NCBI RefSeq assembly: GCF_000276665.1
Contig: NW_004955433.1
Span: 19,912,983 to 19,976,982 of the forward strand
Reading direction: 5' to 3'
Length of the DNA: 64,000 nucleotides
Origin: Chinchilla lanigera
Lineage: Eukaryota; Chordata; Mammalia; Rodentia; Chinchillidae
Below are positions 11,617-23,765 of the stretch, in pieces. How positions within the stretch are numbered: position 1 is the first letter of the stretch; each line of letters opens with the position of its first letter. Under the pieces are notes generated by a model that was not told where the DNA came from, searched no databases, and saw only the letters and a list, made by a program, of their open reading frames with translations. A program made the translations under genes and the position numbers.

Positions 11617-12074
11617 GGATCTCAATAAAAAAGGGAATTGTTTATCTCAAGAGTGTACCTATGTATGCCAAAAATGGTCAATGTGCCATTATAATGATTC
11701 TTTTTTTCCACTGGAAAAAAAAATTAATTATAAAAGTAATTTTAAACGACAAAGAAATGGTGATAATATTTGATGAGTATTATCTATCACAAATTTATAA
11801 CCCAAATTTCAGTTAACTCAGGGTAGGCAGGTATATTAACTTTACAAATTTTAGTCTTTATCCATCTACAGTTTGAGCTAATGTCCAACATTGAATGCAA
11901 TGGAAATTCAGTAGTTTCAAAGCCATTCAGACGTGCATTTAAAATTAGTATACGTTCTTCAGTATACAGGACAATATGTTATGCTTCAAGAATTTGAAGA
12001 GCCATTGTTGATTCCATTTTGTGTGGTGAAGCTCTGCATCTCCAATTTTTAAAAAAAGTTATTTTACATTTTTT

Positions 12075-12282
12075 TTTACTTGTTACAGTCTTTGATCAGT
12101 CTTACATTCTTATGTCCAATGGACTGAGCAACTTTGTTGAAGATAACAGTATGTAATTTAGCAATTATTGCAAATTTCTATCATTTTGTCTTGAGGTCAT
12201 GCATCATTTTTGTTCTTTTTGTGTTGCTTTGATTTTGTCTTCATTGTTGTTTTGTCAGTTTTTTAACTTTTAAAATTAGAAA
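12075..12282 (+). repeat. Unclassified interspersed repeat, copy A
   Basis: Shares an ordered set of blocks with 32030-32235 and 32316-32420: a GAAGATAACAGTATGTAA core at about 12139, then TTTCTATCATTTTG, CATCATTTTTGTTCTTTTTG and TTGTCTTCATTGTTG. I cannot assign it to a known class. It might be an LTR, a LINE fragment or a DNA element. Confidence 0.65.
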
Positions 12283-12306
12283 AAAAAAAAAGTATTTGAA
12301 GAGAAA

Positions 12307-12392
12307 GCCCAGGATATAGCTCAGCAGCAGAGCGCCTGTTGGGCAAACATGAGGTCGTGAATTCAATTACGGGTTAAAAAAAAAAAAAAAAA
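12307..12392 (+). mobile_element. Diverged ID SINE
   Basis: CCCAGGATATAGCTCAGCAGCAGAGCGCCTG, then ATGAGGTCGTGAATTCAATTACGGG and an A tail. The A-box region is preserved, the B box is changed (AATTCAATTAC) and the end is shortened. Older than the copies at 539 or 34747. Confidence 0.85.
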
Positions 12393-12394
12393 TT

Positions 12395-13820
12395 GGAGAA
12401 AAAAATGAGTTAGTACTCATTTTATTGTGATCCTCAATCTTTTGAAATAAATGCATAAACTCCAATCACTTTATTCATGTGGTATTGTCATGTGAATAAA
12501 ACTACCAAGCTGTTCGTACTACATGACCAAAGCTAGCACTAGGAACCCCAAAGACACATGTATTCTTAATTTACTTATTAGCTTATTAATTAATATAAAA
12601 GATTTTCCATGAACATGTTCAAAAGCTACTTTAATTCAAAGTGAATTTGACCTGGCTCCACATGGTGCATAGTTGATAATACTTACAAGTATTTTCACCA
12701 CAGGCTGAGCATTAACAAAAGTTTCTTTGAAGAGATACCTAGGAGATGATGTTGTTTTAAATAAGAAAGGACAATTGCCAAAATACCATCCATCATACAT
12801 ATATCTATCGAGATACTTTATTTTGGATAATATCTGCTATTTAATAGCTATTGATAATATTAAAATATTTCAAAATAATACATTTAAAACATCAAGTCTA
12901 CCTCATTTGCAATGTACTTGGTAAAAGGTATTAAGTACTCTGAATATGTATTTATATATTAATTTTTGAAGCAACAGTTAAAATTCTGAGAATCCATTCC
13001 AGGAAATGAACAATAAGAATAGGTAACATTTTCAGCAGTAAAATTATGCATTAAAAATAAATGAAATACCATAAATATCCAAATGTATGCATACGCTAAA
13101 TTAAAGAATTGCAAAATAGCTCAAGATTCTATTGACAATGTCAGTGGTATAATTATTTAATATGACAAAAACATCAGCTAGGCTATGCATCGTGACTTAC
13201 TCACCATTAAATTTCACTTCACACAAAAATTGATCAATCATGGTGAGAAAGTACCTAATTTGACCAAAACAGTTCAGCATGCTTTCAGTATACTTGCTTC
13301 CTTTTTCTTTTGCAGTGGAAAAAATTTCATTTATACATACCTTGTAAGGTTAATTATCAAAGAAAGCAGTGATAACATTGAGTGAAGACAACCTCTTACA
13401 AACTGTATAACCAAACTTCTGAGGAGCATAAAATGAATTATCAGCTGGATTAGAAACATGCATTAGTTTTACATTTTGTAGTCTTTTTACACCTATATTT
13501 GGAACCTCATGAAATGCAACGCAAGTGCCAAAGTGTTTCTAGATTATTCAGAGTCAAAGACTGTAAGCCAGATTTTATAACTATTAGAACTTCTGGTTCA
13601 CTGGACAGAATACTATGCTTCCAGTACTTCTAGAAACCATTTGTAGACCGGTTAAAAACTGCTAAATATGTATATTTTTGTAATGTTTCTTTTTTTTACT
13701 TTCCAGAATAAATTACATGTTCACTGACTTATAAAATGTAAAGATAGAAAACATCATCAAAGAAAATTGTACAAAACATTTGAAATAATTGTGAAATGCA
13801 CATATAAATAAAAGTACAAT
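12395..13820. other. AT-rich stretch, nothing recognised
   Basis: No gene, SINE or LTR recognised. The small open frames at 12727-12924 and 13185-13385 lack family resemblance. Confidence 0.55.
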
Positions 13821-13823
13821 TAG

Positions 13824-13944
13824 TTTTTTTTGTTTGTTTGTTTGTTTTTTTTTTTTTTTGGTTTTTCTCTGGTACTGGGAACCGAACTCACGACCTTGCA
13901 CTTGCCAGGCAGGCACTTTGCCGCTGAGCTAAATCCCCAGCCCC
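13824..13944 (-). mobile_element. ID SINE, antisense, full length
   Basis: T-rich start (the A tail with TTTG units), GGTTTTTCTCTGGTACTGGG, GAACTCACGACC, then GCTGAGCTAAATCCCCAGCCCC. Three-A variant with a few CpG-type changes (CACTTTGCC). Imperfect flanking copies ACAATTAG / AGAATTAG may be the target duplication. Confidence 0.93.
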
Positions 13945-13971
13945 TAGAATTAGGTTTTAAGAAGTGAGTTG

Positions 13972-14058
13972 GAAGGTGAGTGCTATGGCACAGACATATG
14001 ATTCACAACTTTGGGAGGCTAAAGTGGAGGGCTCACATGTGTGAATCCAGGCAGCACC
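13972..14058 (+). mobile_element. Degenerate B1 fragment
   Basis: GTGCTATGGCACAGACATATGATTCACAACTTTGGGAGGCTAAAGTGGAG follows the left half of B1 (GTGGTGGCACACGCC...CCCAGCACTTGGGAGGC). The right half is lost. Confidence 0.65.
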
Positions 14059-14106
14059 TTAGTTACTTAGCTAAAACCTTTATATATAAAAAATAAAAAC
14101 AGCAAA

Positions 14107-14192
14107 GCTGAAGATATAGCTCGGTGTCACAGCACCTGCCTGGCAAGTACAAGGTCCTGAGTTCAATGCCCAGTACCAAAAAGAAAAAAACC
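14107..14192 (+). mobile_element. ID SINE, moderately diverged
   Basis: GCTGAAGATATAGCTCGGTGTCACAGCACCTGCCTGGCAAGTACAAGGTCCTGAGTTCAATGCCCAGTACC, followed by an A-rich tail. The GTCCTGAGTTCAATGCCCAGTACC end is intermediate between the general ID form and the young local form. Confidence 0.88.
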
Positions 14193-14253
14193 TGCCAGAA
14201 AACCACAACAACAATAACAAAATGAACAAATAAACAAACAAACAAAACACAAA

Positions 14254-14310
14254 TTGGAGGTATAACTCAGTGGGAAGGCCCTGGGCTCAATCCCCAGTAA
14301 GAAAATAAAT
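14254..14310 (+). mobile_element. ID-like SINE with internal deletion
   Basis: TTGGAGGTATAACTCAGTGGGAAGGCCCTGGGCTCAATCCCCAGTAAG. The A-box region joins directly to the B-box region, so about 25 bp of the middle is gone. An A-rich tail follows. Confidence 0.75.
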
Positions 14311-14452
14311 ACATAAATGCTACCAATGATTTATTTCTATACTATCTTAGATCCTGTGTGTCTTAGGCTGTTTTAAATATTTTCCAAAATAAGCATGAAT
14401 TATAATAAGTGGCACTAAGTAATTATTTTGAACAACAAATATATGTACACTT

Positions 14453-14570
14453 TTTTTTGTTTGTTTTTTGTTTTTTGTTTTTTTTGGTTTTTCTCCGGTA
14501 CCGGGAACCGAACTCACGACCTTGCCCTTGCCAGGCAGGCGCTTTGCCGCTGAGCTAAATCCCCAGCCCC
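14453..14570 (-). mobile_element. ID SINE, antisense, with 13-bp target duplication
   Basis: T-rich tail with TTTTTTG units, CTCCGGTACCGGGAACCGAACTCACGACC, GCGCTTTGCCGCTGAGC, ending CCCCAGCCCC. Three-A variant. TATATGTACACTT flanks it at 14440-14452 and 14571-14583. Confidence 0.96.
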
Positions 14571-14649
14571 TATATGTACACTTAAAAATCTTTTTGGTGA
14601 CATACTCATAGAGTTTTATACTTATTATCTTGAAAATTATGACTAATGT

Positions 14650-16185
14650 AGTGAATTTATCTGAATTCTTTTTTTTGTAATAGACATTTTAGACTAAACT
14701 TTATTTTTTAGAGTTACGTTTACAGCAAAAGTGGGCAGAATATACAGTTTTCATGTATTCTATTCCCCAACTATGTAGCCTGCTGCATTCTCAATAGTCC
14801 TACCATAGTGGAACATGTCTTGGCACTCATGAACCAATACCAGTGCATCATTATAATTTGAAGACCATTAATTTGCATTAAATGTACTCTTTGGATAAGG
14901 GGGCAATGATGTATATGCACTGTTATAAAATACAGTTTCACAATCCTAATAGTCACCCGGGCCCTGCCTGTTTACCCTTATCTCCCCCATAGCACCAGAA
15001 AAACAGTAGACATTTTACTTTCTCTATAGCTTTGGTTTTTCTACAGTGTTACATATTTGAAATTGTATACCATGTAGCCTTGTAAAACTCACATAGCAAT
15101 ATGCATTTAATTGTTCCTCTATGAGTTGTCATGGCTTGACTTTCTAGCATTTAAAAATACTCAATTGTCTGGGAGTACCAGTTTATTTCTCCATCACCTA
15201 CCGAAGCACATCTGAATTACTTCCACCTCTTGACAATTATAAATAAAGTTACTATGAACATTTCTGTAGGACACATCTGTTGACATTTTCAACTACTCTT
15301 GGTAAAGTCCAAGAAATACAATTATTAGATCATATGACAAAACATACGTTTAGCTTAATAAAAAGCTGCCATGATGTGTTCCAATATTGTTGTGCTAATT
15401 TTCATTCCCACCAGCAAAGACTGAGAGTTCCTGCTACTGTACCTCATCATCAGTGTTGGTGGGGGTGGTGTCAGTGTTCTGACTTTGGCCTTTCCAATAG
15501 GTGCATACTGGTTTTCTTTGTTGTTTTAGTTTGCTTACTAATGATATAGGATGTGGAACATTTTTCAAATGCTTATTTTCCATCTGTGCGTCTTCTTGGA
15601 TAAACTGCTTCCTTGAGCTCTTTTCTTCATTTTTAAATTAGGTTGTTTTCTTATTGTTGTGTTTGAAGATTGAAAAAAATATGTATTTTTGGACATTTGC
15701 TTACCAGATATATCTCTTGTAAATGTTTTCTCCCCGCCTGTGACTTGTCTTTTCAATATTGGTGTAGTTTCTTTCACAGACCAGAAGTTTTTGAACTTAA
15801 TTAAGTTCTGATTATTGGACATTTGCTGCATGGATTATTATGGCTGCAGTGTTTTATCTCAAAATTCATCATTGTGCCCAAGGTCATCTAGATCTTCTCC
15901 TGTTAACCTTGTAAGGAATCTATTGCATTGTGTTTTATATCTAGGTCTATGATGTATAGATTACTTCATATTCTTTTTTTTTTTTGGTTTTTCTCCGGTA
16001 CCAGGAACCGAACTCACGACCTTGCGCTTGCCAGGCAGGCGATTTTGCCGCTGAGCTAAATCCCCAGCCCCTAGATTACTTCATATTCTTGCAAGCTTTT
16101 GAAGGTGAGAGGTTTCAACATTAAATGACATTCCAATGCTTTCTACTATAAGTTCTATAAGACTGTGTTGATATCTAAATCTAGA
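14650..16185 (-). mobile_element. Old L1-type LINE 3' part, antisense, interrupted by an ID
   Basis: Reads as the reverse complement of an L1M-type 3' half: TTTACAGCAAAAGTGGGCAG, TCAATAGTCCTACC, a CATTCCCACCAGCAAAGACTGAGAGTTCC block, GGCCTTTCCAATAGG, GACTTGTCTTTTCAATATTGG and TTTTGAACTTAATTAAGTTC. Open frames within it are decayed fragments. The ID at 15974-16071 is a later insertion. Confidence 0.78.
15974..16071 (-). mobile_element. ID SINE inside L1, antisense, with 17-bp target duplication
   Basis: Full body from the poly-T to CCCCAGCCCC. The direct repeat TAGATTACTTCATATTC lies at 15957-15973 and 16072-16088. Four-A variant with one extra T (GCGATTTTGCC). The exact duplication shows a recent insertion into an already decayed L1. 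Confidence 0.97.
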
Positions 16186-16189
16186 GCAC

Positions 16190-19100
16190 ATCTAAGTATG
16201 TTAGAACCAATAATAAAGTAATGAAATGGGGAAGAAATACAAGAAAATATAACATTTAAGCAAGGCTCCATGAAAAATATTAAGGTTTAGGTCATCAATA
16301 ATACATTGCAGGATAAAAACTAGCACAGAATGCCAAGTTGAACATTTTCATGAGTGACAATGAAGAATTTGTGAAGAGACTTTACCTCTGATATCACACA
16401 CACACAAGTTCAGAAGAAGGCCAGAGAAAGCTGTAATAAGAAAAATGAAGATTAATTTCTGTTTAGCATTTTAAACTTTTTTTTGGCTATCTACTTAGTT
16501 TCTTCTGATATAGCACATAAGTAGTATCAGGATTTTACTTATATTTCACTTCTAAGACCAATGTTAATGCTCTTATGTTACTTTGTGCTTACCTTAATTC
16601 AGACCTACATTTACATTAATGAGCCCTACACAGAATTTATCAATGCATGAGGCATCAAAGATGATGTAATATAATTTTCTATAAGCTGAGAATTTTCCTC
16701 AAGTGAGCTTATAAGTGTTATTTTTCTAAGAAATTTAATAGTACTTGCACTTAGACTGTCTTTAGTTTCTGTACTTCAATTATACTTCCCGTATGACTGC
16801 AAATTAAATGTATCCTTTTCAGATTTCTCCATGAGAAAATTTCCCTGCAGATATTTTTTAATGTTAAGAAAATTTCCCAACAAGTTTAATCAGAAAATGG
16901 ACTGTGCCCAGAAAAATAAAAACATTATATTTTAAAGGGAGTATATTAGGAAGCAATGTGTGACATGATACACAATGTATTACTATTTTATATCTTATAT
17001 ACTATCAATAAAATTATGGTTATTAACATCTTTAAATTTTAGAACTTACATCAATACCATTTAAAAAATTAAAAATTTTAAACTTTAGCTTTTTCATGTT
17101 ATTTTTTTTTTAAATCTCTTTCTATTATTGCCAGTAACATTTGGGTTAAGAAATCGTGCACAAGAAGTATTTCTTTTCTATATTTGGCTTTTATAGTACA
17201 GATATCTAAGCAGATTCATGTAAAAGAAGTACAATTTCTCTTCTGCAGTAGTTTCATTTTACATTTCAAAGGGAGGGTGTAAATTGTACCGTATTGAAAT
17301 TAAATCCTAGTACATTGTACAGTATTCCTTTTTATTTATCTAGAATATAATATTGCTTCTCAAATTGTGTTTGCAGAGATAAAGCTATCTTTATTAAATA
17401 TCAGAGTATTAAAAATAACTGATTGCTTTCTGGGCAATTGAATTATTTTCTTTGGACTTTCAAAAGTTGCTTTGAAATTGGATTTGTGTCTCTGCTAAAT
17501 AATAAGTATAGATAGTAATGCATTCACTTATTTTGAAATAAATCTTTCTTCCATTTCTTTGTTCATTTATTGCCAACCCCTCCCCCCGTCTCACCTGACC
17601 TCTCAACTGCAGCTTTCATGTTTAAATAATAAATGTTTTTGGATTTAAATCTATAAGTCTTTTCTGTGGTGATATATTGTTTCTGAATATAAACTATATG
17701 CTGGAGTTAGGCAACTAATTCATATGCTTGCAAGTTGAAAATGTATTGATTAATGTGTTGATGATAGTAATTAATAAGATGTAACAGTAATTTCAGAGAG
17801 AACACTGTAACAGAGAAAAGAAATCATAACATGATACAGATGCTATAAGATAGGTGTGGGCAATCTTATATGAAACCATTTGCCAAGGTTTCCTTAGTTT
17901 TATCTATTTTCAAGCACTGTAAGTATTATTTTTTTGCCTTAGGTAGAGAAATAGCAGGAACAAAGTGTTCAGCATGTGTCCTATGAACAAAACACAAGGA
18001 ACAAGCCAGCCAGATAGGACACTTGATATGGTCCACAGCATTCAGCATTTCCAGACAAGAAAATATGGAGAAGAGAGGAACAGAAGGCTGGAGCTGACTG
18101 AGGAAATTAAAGACTTATTAAACTGAACTATCTATGAACATGGTATTTTTTCTGTACACACTGAAATCTTCTCCTTTGCTCTTTCACTGATTTCAAAAAT
18201 TGGGTCCATAGAAATTTTATATATTAATAGAAATATAAAGTCCTAGATAATTTTTTACATCTTTATGTCTTTGTATATGTCTCTCTTTTCTTCAGTTGTT
18301 TAAAGTTCCAAGGAATTATTCTTTATCTTCTTATAATGTTTATCCCTTCCATCTCTGGAATGTAACACCAGATTCAGCCTGAGCAGCTCAACCAATTTGC
18401 TTTCCTTTCTAACCAAGGATTTTACCTCTAAAACTTTTTCTAGCATCATTATATTCTAAAAGGCACTTGTCTCAAGTGTTTCCTTAGCTAATTTTCTCAC
18501 TGCTTTGAAGTCTGAAGTTGCAATAGGCAATGTATGAAATTGTTCCCTGCCATTTAATGACAATGCACTTTCTCAGGTGGGTTTTGTGACAGGTCCGATA
18601 TTAATACAAAAGATGCTAATGTAGAAACTAGAGCAGCTATTTTCTTCAGTAAAGTTGGAGCATCTTTTGTCCTCTTTCCATCAAAGTGTCTTCTACTAGT
18701 CTCGTGCAAACACACATATACATGTTCTGGCAGTCAACTGTTTTCTACATACTCAATTTAATTCTTAAATTTTCTATGAAGGTATATATATATATATATA
18801 TTTTCTTTTTGCTCCCAGAAGAATGATGAGAGTATTGGTACAACTGGGAGAAAAGAAAGAAGACAGTGATACAGATAGTTTCTCACCTATCCAGGTGAAT
18901 AGTTATGCAATGCTCAGGACGTTGTTTTCTAGGTAGAATTGAAAACATACCCTCCACATCACTTCTTAAACAAAGTATTAAAGGATGCTCAGTTTATTTA
19001 AACACTTGGCTGAAAAGATACAACTACAGAGATACAGTGGAAAGAAATAGCCCATCATGCATGGTGTCCCAGAAACACTGGTTTGGGTACCACAAGTCTG

Positions 19101-21370
19101 ATTATGCATCATTTCTTCCACATTCGCCTCTTGGCTCTCCACAAGCAAGCATATGCATACACCAAAGTGCTAATGAGAGAGAGAGTCTGCTTCTCAGGAG
19201 ACCACTTCAAGTTCAACCCACTTGACACAGTAATGGGATCAAGCTCACTTTCTTAACTCGATACACTTTAACTTTGCACTAATTAGCCCTTAGCATATTC
19301 TGGTAAACTTTAAAAGCTTCAGGAAGGATATCTCAAATATTCATATAAGTACAGTGCTTTAATTTGTTTTCATTAAGATTCTAGTGTTTGTGCTTACATT
19401 TGGCATGTGGGCTTCATTCTTGGACTTGTTTTCCAGTTCTCATTCTCCTAACACTCACTGTGTGACCTTGTGGATGGCATCACTTTTATAATTGCAAAGT
19501 AATGATGATTTTCTCCATAATGACTTCATGTGTACAAGACTTACTGGCACCGAATTGACTCTTCATACACTGAAGATTTCTTTTTAGACTCACTTGACTC
19601 TAGCTTAAATATATCCATAAAATATATACATTGCTGCTTAAAAAGGCATTTCATGTATGGCTGTTGGGTGGATATAAATATGTAATTTCCACATGGATAA
19701 GAAAAGGTACACATTAACTAAGTTACTTCAAAGTACATACGGGTGATGCCTCTGATGGCATATTTATTAATGACTATCCTTTCCCATTCCTATTACCTGC
19801 TTGGTTCCTGTTTTTCTGGGGCATATCTTTATAGTATCTTTGTTATTATGAATATGCTAAAAATTCTCCTGTGTCCTATCTTTTCATTTTTCTGTCATGA
19901 TTCAGAATTAACATTTTAATTCTTCAGTGGAGAGAGCTCAGTGTGTTTCGATATGTACAGACTCATAAATACCTACCTCAGTTACGTTTAGCCATGTAAT
20001 CCCAGAATAATATCTATATCCCAGTTTTGCCTTTGGAGGTCAAATATTAAAGAAAATGTAAATATTCAGTAAATTATTTTAAAAGTTTTTAAACAAATGA
20101 ACATAATGATGACAACAAAGAATGAAAGCAAGCTAAACCACATGAAACAACACTTCCAAATAGAAATAGCATATTGTAAAACAATTATTTAAATTAGTCC
20201 CAGCAGTACAAATGGTATATGTGGAAATAAGTAATCAATGGGTCAAAATAGGGTTATATTTGTATGGGTGTGTTTGGACAATATATTTTGTTTTACTTTA
20301 TTTTCCAAAATACATTCACAAAATAAAATCCTGTAAGGAATCAGTAAATAACTAATCAGTTTTATTAGTACTCAGATGTTTTTCTGACATGTGTCCAAAT
20401 TTTTACAAACACACTATTTTCTATTTGTTGAATAGTTGTTGGCTTAAATAATTTGAACAGTGACTGAAATTACCATACATTATAAGAGCAGGTTTCATGC
20501 TAAACAGGTACAATAGAGAATTTCCTTTTGCTGTGTAGCTATAGTTTACTTGTCTACCCTCCCCCAAATAATCACTCATTCTGCTCTGCTGTTAGGAATA
20601 GTTTGGTGAAAATATTTTTGACAAATTCTTCCAACCATTTTATGATACTTAAGATCCACTCAAGGTGATAAATTAGGAGGTGATTATATAAGAATGGTTT
20701 CTAAATTAATTCAATGCCTTAAATCAAAGCACGGCTATGTAGCACACATATCTACATATATATCTAGAGAAACGCATACAAATTCACAGCATACACAGCA
20801 TTACAGTTTTTAGAGCTCTTTTTCTTCCTAGCTCAATTCTTTCTTTCATCTCCAGGCCTATTGAGATAATTACTTCCTATTGTCCAACAGGATTAAAACA
20901 GATGAAATGTATCCTGATTAAGGATATATTTTTCATCTGTCTCCAAATGTATGCCTCATCTTCTATTTTCTGTGTTGAGTGAAACCAGAATTCACTCTAT
21001 CACTCAGATGAAAATCCTCAACATGTTTCCACCCCAGACAAAATAATAAATGAGGAAACAAAATGAATCAAATCTACTCCGCTAACTTTTGCAAACTTAC
21101 CTCCACCATTTCATCAAATGGCTATTACTAGTATCAGGACCTGCTTTTCCTCTTAAGGAACCTTATAAATTAATCTTCCAACTGTTTTCTCTGTTTCCTG
21201 TTTGTCTCTATCTGATCCTTTGTTAATATTGCCATACAGAACATTTGGACTCAAGCTGTGTTTTCTGCACCAGAGAATGATAAAAATAAGTTACATAAAA
21301 GTGTAGCTACTGAAACTTATGAGGAAATATGATTGTCACTGTTACCATATGACAGAGTATGTTTTATGAT
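16190..21370. other. 5.2-kb AT-rich stretch with few recognisable repeats
   Basis: No SINE, LTR or LINE recognised apart from short runs: (CA)n near 16396-16408 and (TA)n near 18782-18800. An open frame at 18905-19225 (106 codons) has no recognised family. The scarcity of repeats is notable for this window, and 17330-17560 has several homeodomain-like TAAT motifs, but I cannot show conservation. Confidence 0.5.
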
Positions 21371-22426
21371 TATTACTAGTATTAGTACATGTTTGCAGTA
21401 CACAATGATTACATTTATTGTGGTAATTTGTACATGTGCATAACACAACTTAATTATTTTTTATACATTAACCCTAGCATCCCCTCCACTCCTTCCAACT
21501 CTTGTTTCCCTTCCCATTTACAAAAGCTCTATTTCCATTTTTTCTTCAATTCTTTTTCCTCCATCCTCCACCCCCACTCCCTTCATCTCTTGTTCACCTC
21601 CCCATTTGAGAAAAATCTATCTTCCTATGATTTATTGTTTGAGTTTTTATTTATAATTTGCATTTCTCTTTTAAGAGAAAAATACAATATTTAAATACGT
21701 GTGTCTGACTTATTTTACATACTATTGTGGTTTCAAGGTGCATCCATTTTTCTACAAATGTATCAAGGTTACCCTTCTTTATGGCAGAGTTGTGCTCATT
21801 GTGTATAAATATTGTATTTTATCATTCATCTGTTGATGAGCATATAGGTTACTTCCATGATTTTGCTATTATACTGCTATAAACATGCATGTAGATGTGT
21901 GACTATAATACGATGACTTTAGTTCTTTGAGGAAGATATATACAAGGTGAAAATCTGGGTCAAATGGGATTTCTAGTTTTAAATTTTTGAGAAATCTCCA
22001 CACTGATTTCCTTAATGGTTTCATTACCTTACATTCCCATGAACACTGTAGAAGAATTTCTTTTTCTCTGCAGTCTTGCCAGCATTTGTTATTATTTGAT
22101 TTTTTTTTTGTGATAGTCATTACTTCTGGAGTAAGATGGCATACCAGTGTTATTTTAATTTGTATTTCTCTAATATCCAGTGATGTTAAACAATTTTCAT
22201 GTATTTTTTCAGACATTAGTACTTCTGAGAAGTTCCTATTCTTTGGCTGCCCATTTTTAGGCTGGGTGTTTCTTCTTTGGAGGGGTCTACTTTTTATGTG
22301 TTCTTTGCGTATTCTAGATGTTAGTTTTCTGTCTAAGAAATAGTTGAAAAATAAGTTTTTCCCAATCTACGCGTTGTTTCTTTAGTCTCTTGGTTATTTC
22401 TTTTATTATTCAAAACTTAAAATTTG

Positions 22427-22530
22427 GGGGCTGGGGATTTAGCTCAGTGGCTAAAAGCGCCTGCCTGGCAAGCGCAAAGTCGTGAGTTCGGTTCCCGGTA
22501 CCAGAGAAAAACCAAAAAAAAAAAAAAAAA
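22427..22530 (+). mobile_element. ID SINE inside L1, with 15-bp target duplication
   Basis: Begins GGGGCTGGGGATTTAGCTCAGTGGC and ends GGTACCAGAGAAAAACC plus A tail. AAAACTTAAAATTTG occurs at 22412-22426 and 22527-22541, the last As shared with the tail. Four-A variant. It interrupts the L1 at 21374-25090 and therefore postdates it. An open frame across it is not a gene. Confidence 0.97.
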
Positions 22531-23435
22531 CTTAAAATTTGCTATGACTGCATTTGTTGATTCTCAGTATTATCTCTTTTCGTTCAGAAAATCCTTGCCT
22601 CCACCTATGTTTTCAAACCTCCTACCTATTTGATTTTCCAGCACATTGCTTCTGGTTTAAAATTAGATCTGTAAACAATTTTAATTTTATGTATTACATG
22701 GTTACATATATGGATCTATTCTCTCATATGGATATTCAATTTTCCCAGACCTATCTATTATAGTTTTGAGTATACAGGTTTTTGGCTATATTGATTATGC
22801 TTACTGAGGAACATAGGACATTCTTCCATTTTCTGATCTCTACTTGGATCTTCTTTTTCAGAGTGACACAATTCTCATTTTAGAGGTCTTTCACTTCCTT
22901 GGTTAGATTAATCCCTATTAAATTGGTTTTTCTTGATGCTACTGTGAATGGTATTGTTTTGCTAATGTCTTTCTCAGTGAGTTCATTGTTAATTTATAAC
23001 AACCCTATTAGTTTTGTGTGCTGATTTTCTATTCTGGTACATTTTTGCATTTGGTTTTTAATTCTAAGTCTTTTGGTGGAATTTTTGGGGTCTTGTAAGT
23101 AAGAGGATCATGGCATCTGCAAATAATGTCTCGAATTCTTTTTTCTCTTTGTGTATCCTTTTTATTTCTTTTTCTTGCCTGATTGCTCTGGCTAATGTCC
23201 CAAAGACTGTGTTGAAGAGCAGTGGTGATAATGGACATTTTTACCATGTTTCTGAATTTATAGGAAAAGTTTCCAGTTTTTCCCCATTTGGTATGGTCTT
23301 GGCAGTAGGTTTCTTATAAATGGCTTTTATCAGACTGAGATATTGTCCTTATATACATATTTTCTTCTAGGCTTTTAGCATGAATGAACAGGTTTCATTG
23401 AAAGCTTTTCTGCATCTTGAAGTGATTAAATATTG

Positions 23436-23765
23436 TCATTGGTTCTGTTTATCAGACAAATTGTGTTTATTGATTTTCATGTGTTGAACCATCAGCATAT
23501 CTCTGGGATGAAACTTCTCTGGTATATGATCATGGTATATGATCATTTTGCTGATGTGCTGAATTCTATTTGCCAGTATCTTATTGTGGATTTTTACATA
23601 TGTGTTCAGTAGAGAGACTGGCCTGTGGTCTCTTTTTATTTTAGTTGTATATTTATCTGGTTTTGGAGTCAGGGTGAAGCTACCTTCCAGAAATGACTTC
23701 AGGAATAATCCTAGGAGTGTTCTTTCCCTTCTGATTTTATTAAAGAGTCTGAGAAAGACTGGCAT
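23436..23765 (-). pseudogene. L1 ORF2 reverse-transcriptase fragment (decayed)
   Basis: A 109-codon open remnant of L1 ORF2. PKPD at residues 34-37, RPVSLLN at 48-54 and KILANRIQ at 62-69 are hallmark motifs just upstream of and inside the finger region of the reverse transcriptase. In an intact element ORF2 encodes about 1,275 residues with endonuclease and reverse transcriptase. Here the frame is closed on both sides and the YADD catalytic part is not in frame. It is a relic of the L1 at 21374-25090. Confidence 0.9.
23521..23546. repeat. Perfect 13-bp tandem duplication in the L1
   Basis: GGTATATGATCAT occurs twice back to back. A local slippage event in the decayed ORF2 region. Confidence 0.9.

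Noticed and set aside
18905..19225. 106-codon open frame
   Set aside because: No recognised domain or context that would support a gene. Kept only as unassigned sequence.
21869..22343. Overlapping open frames of 115 and 118 codons on both strands
   Set aside because: They lie in the decayed antisense L1. The plus-strand one is antisense to the element.
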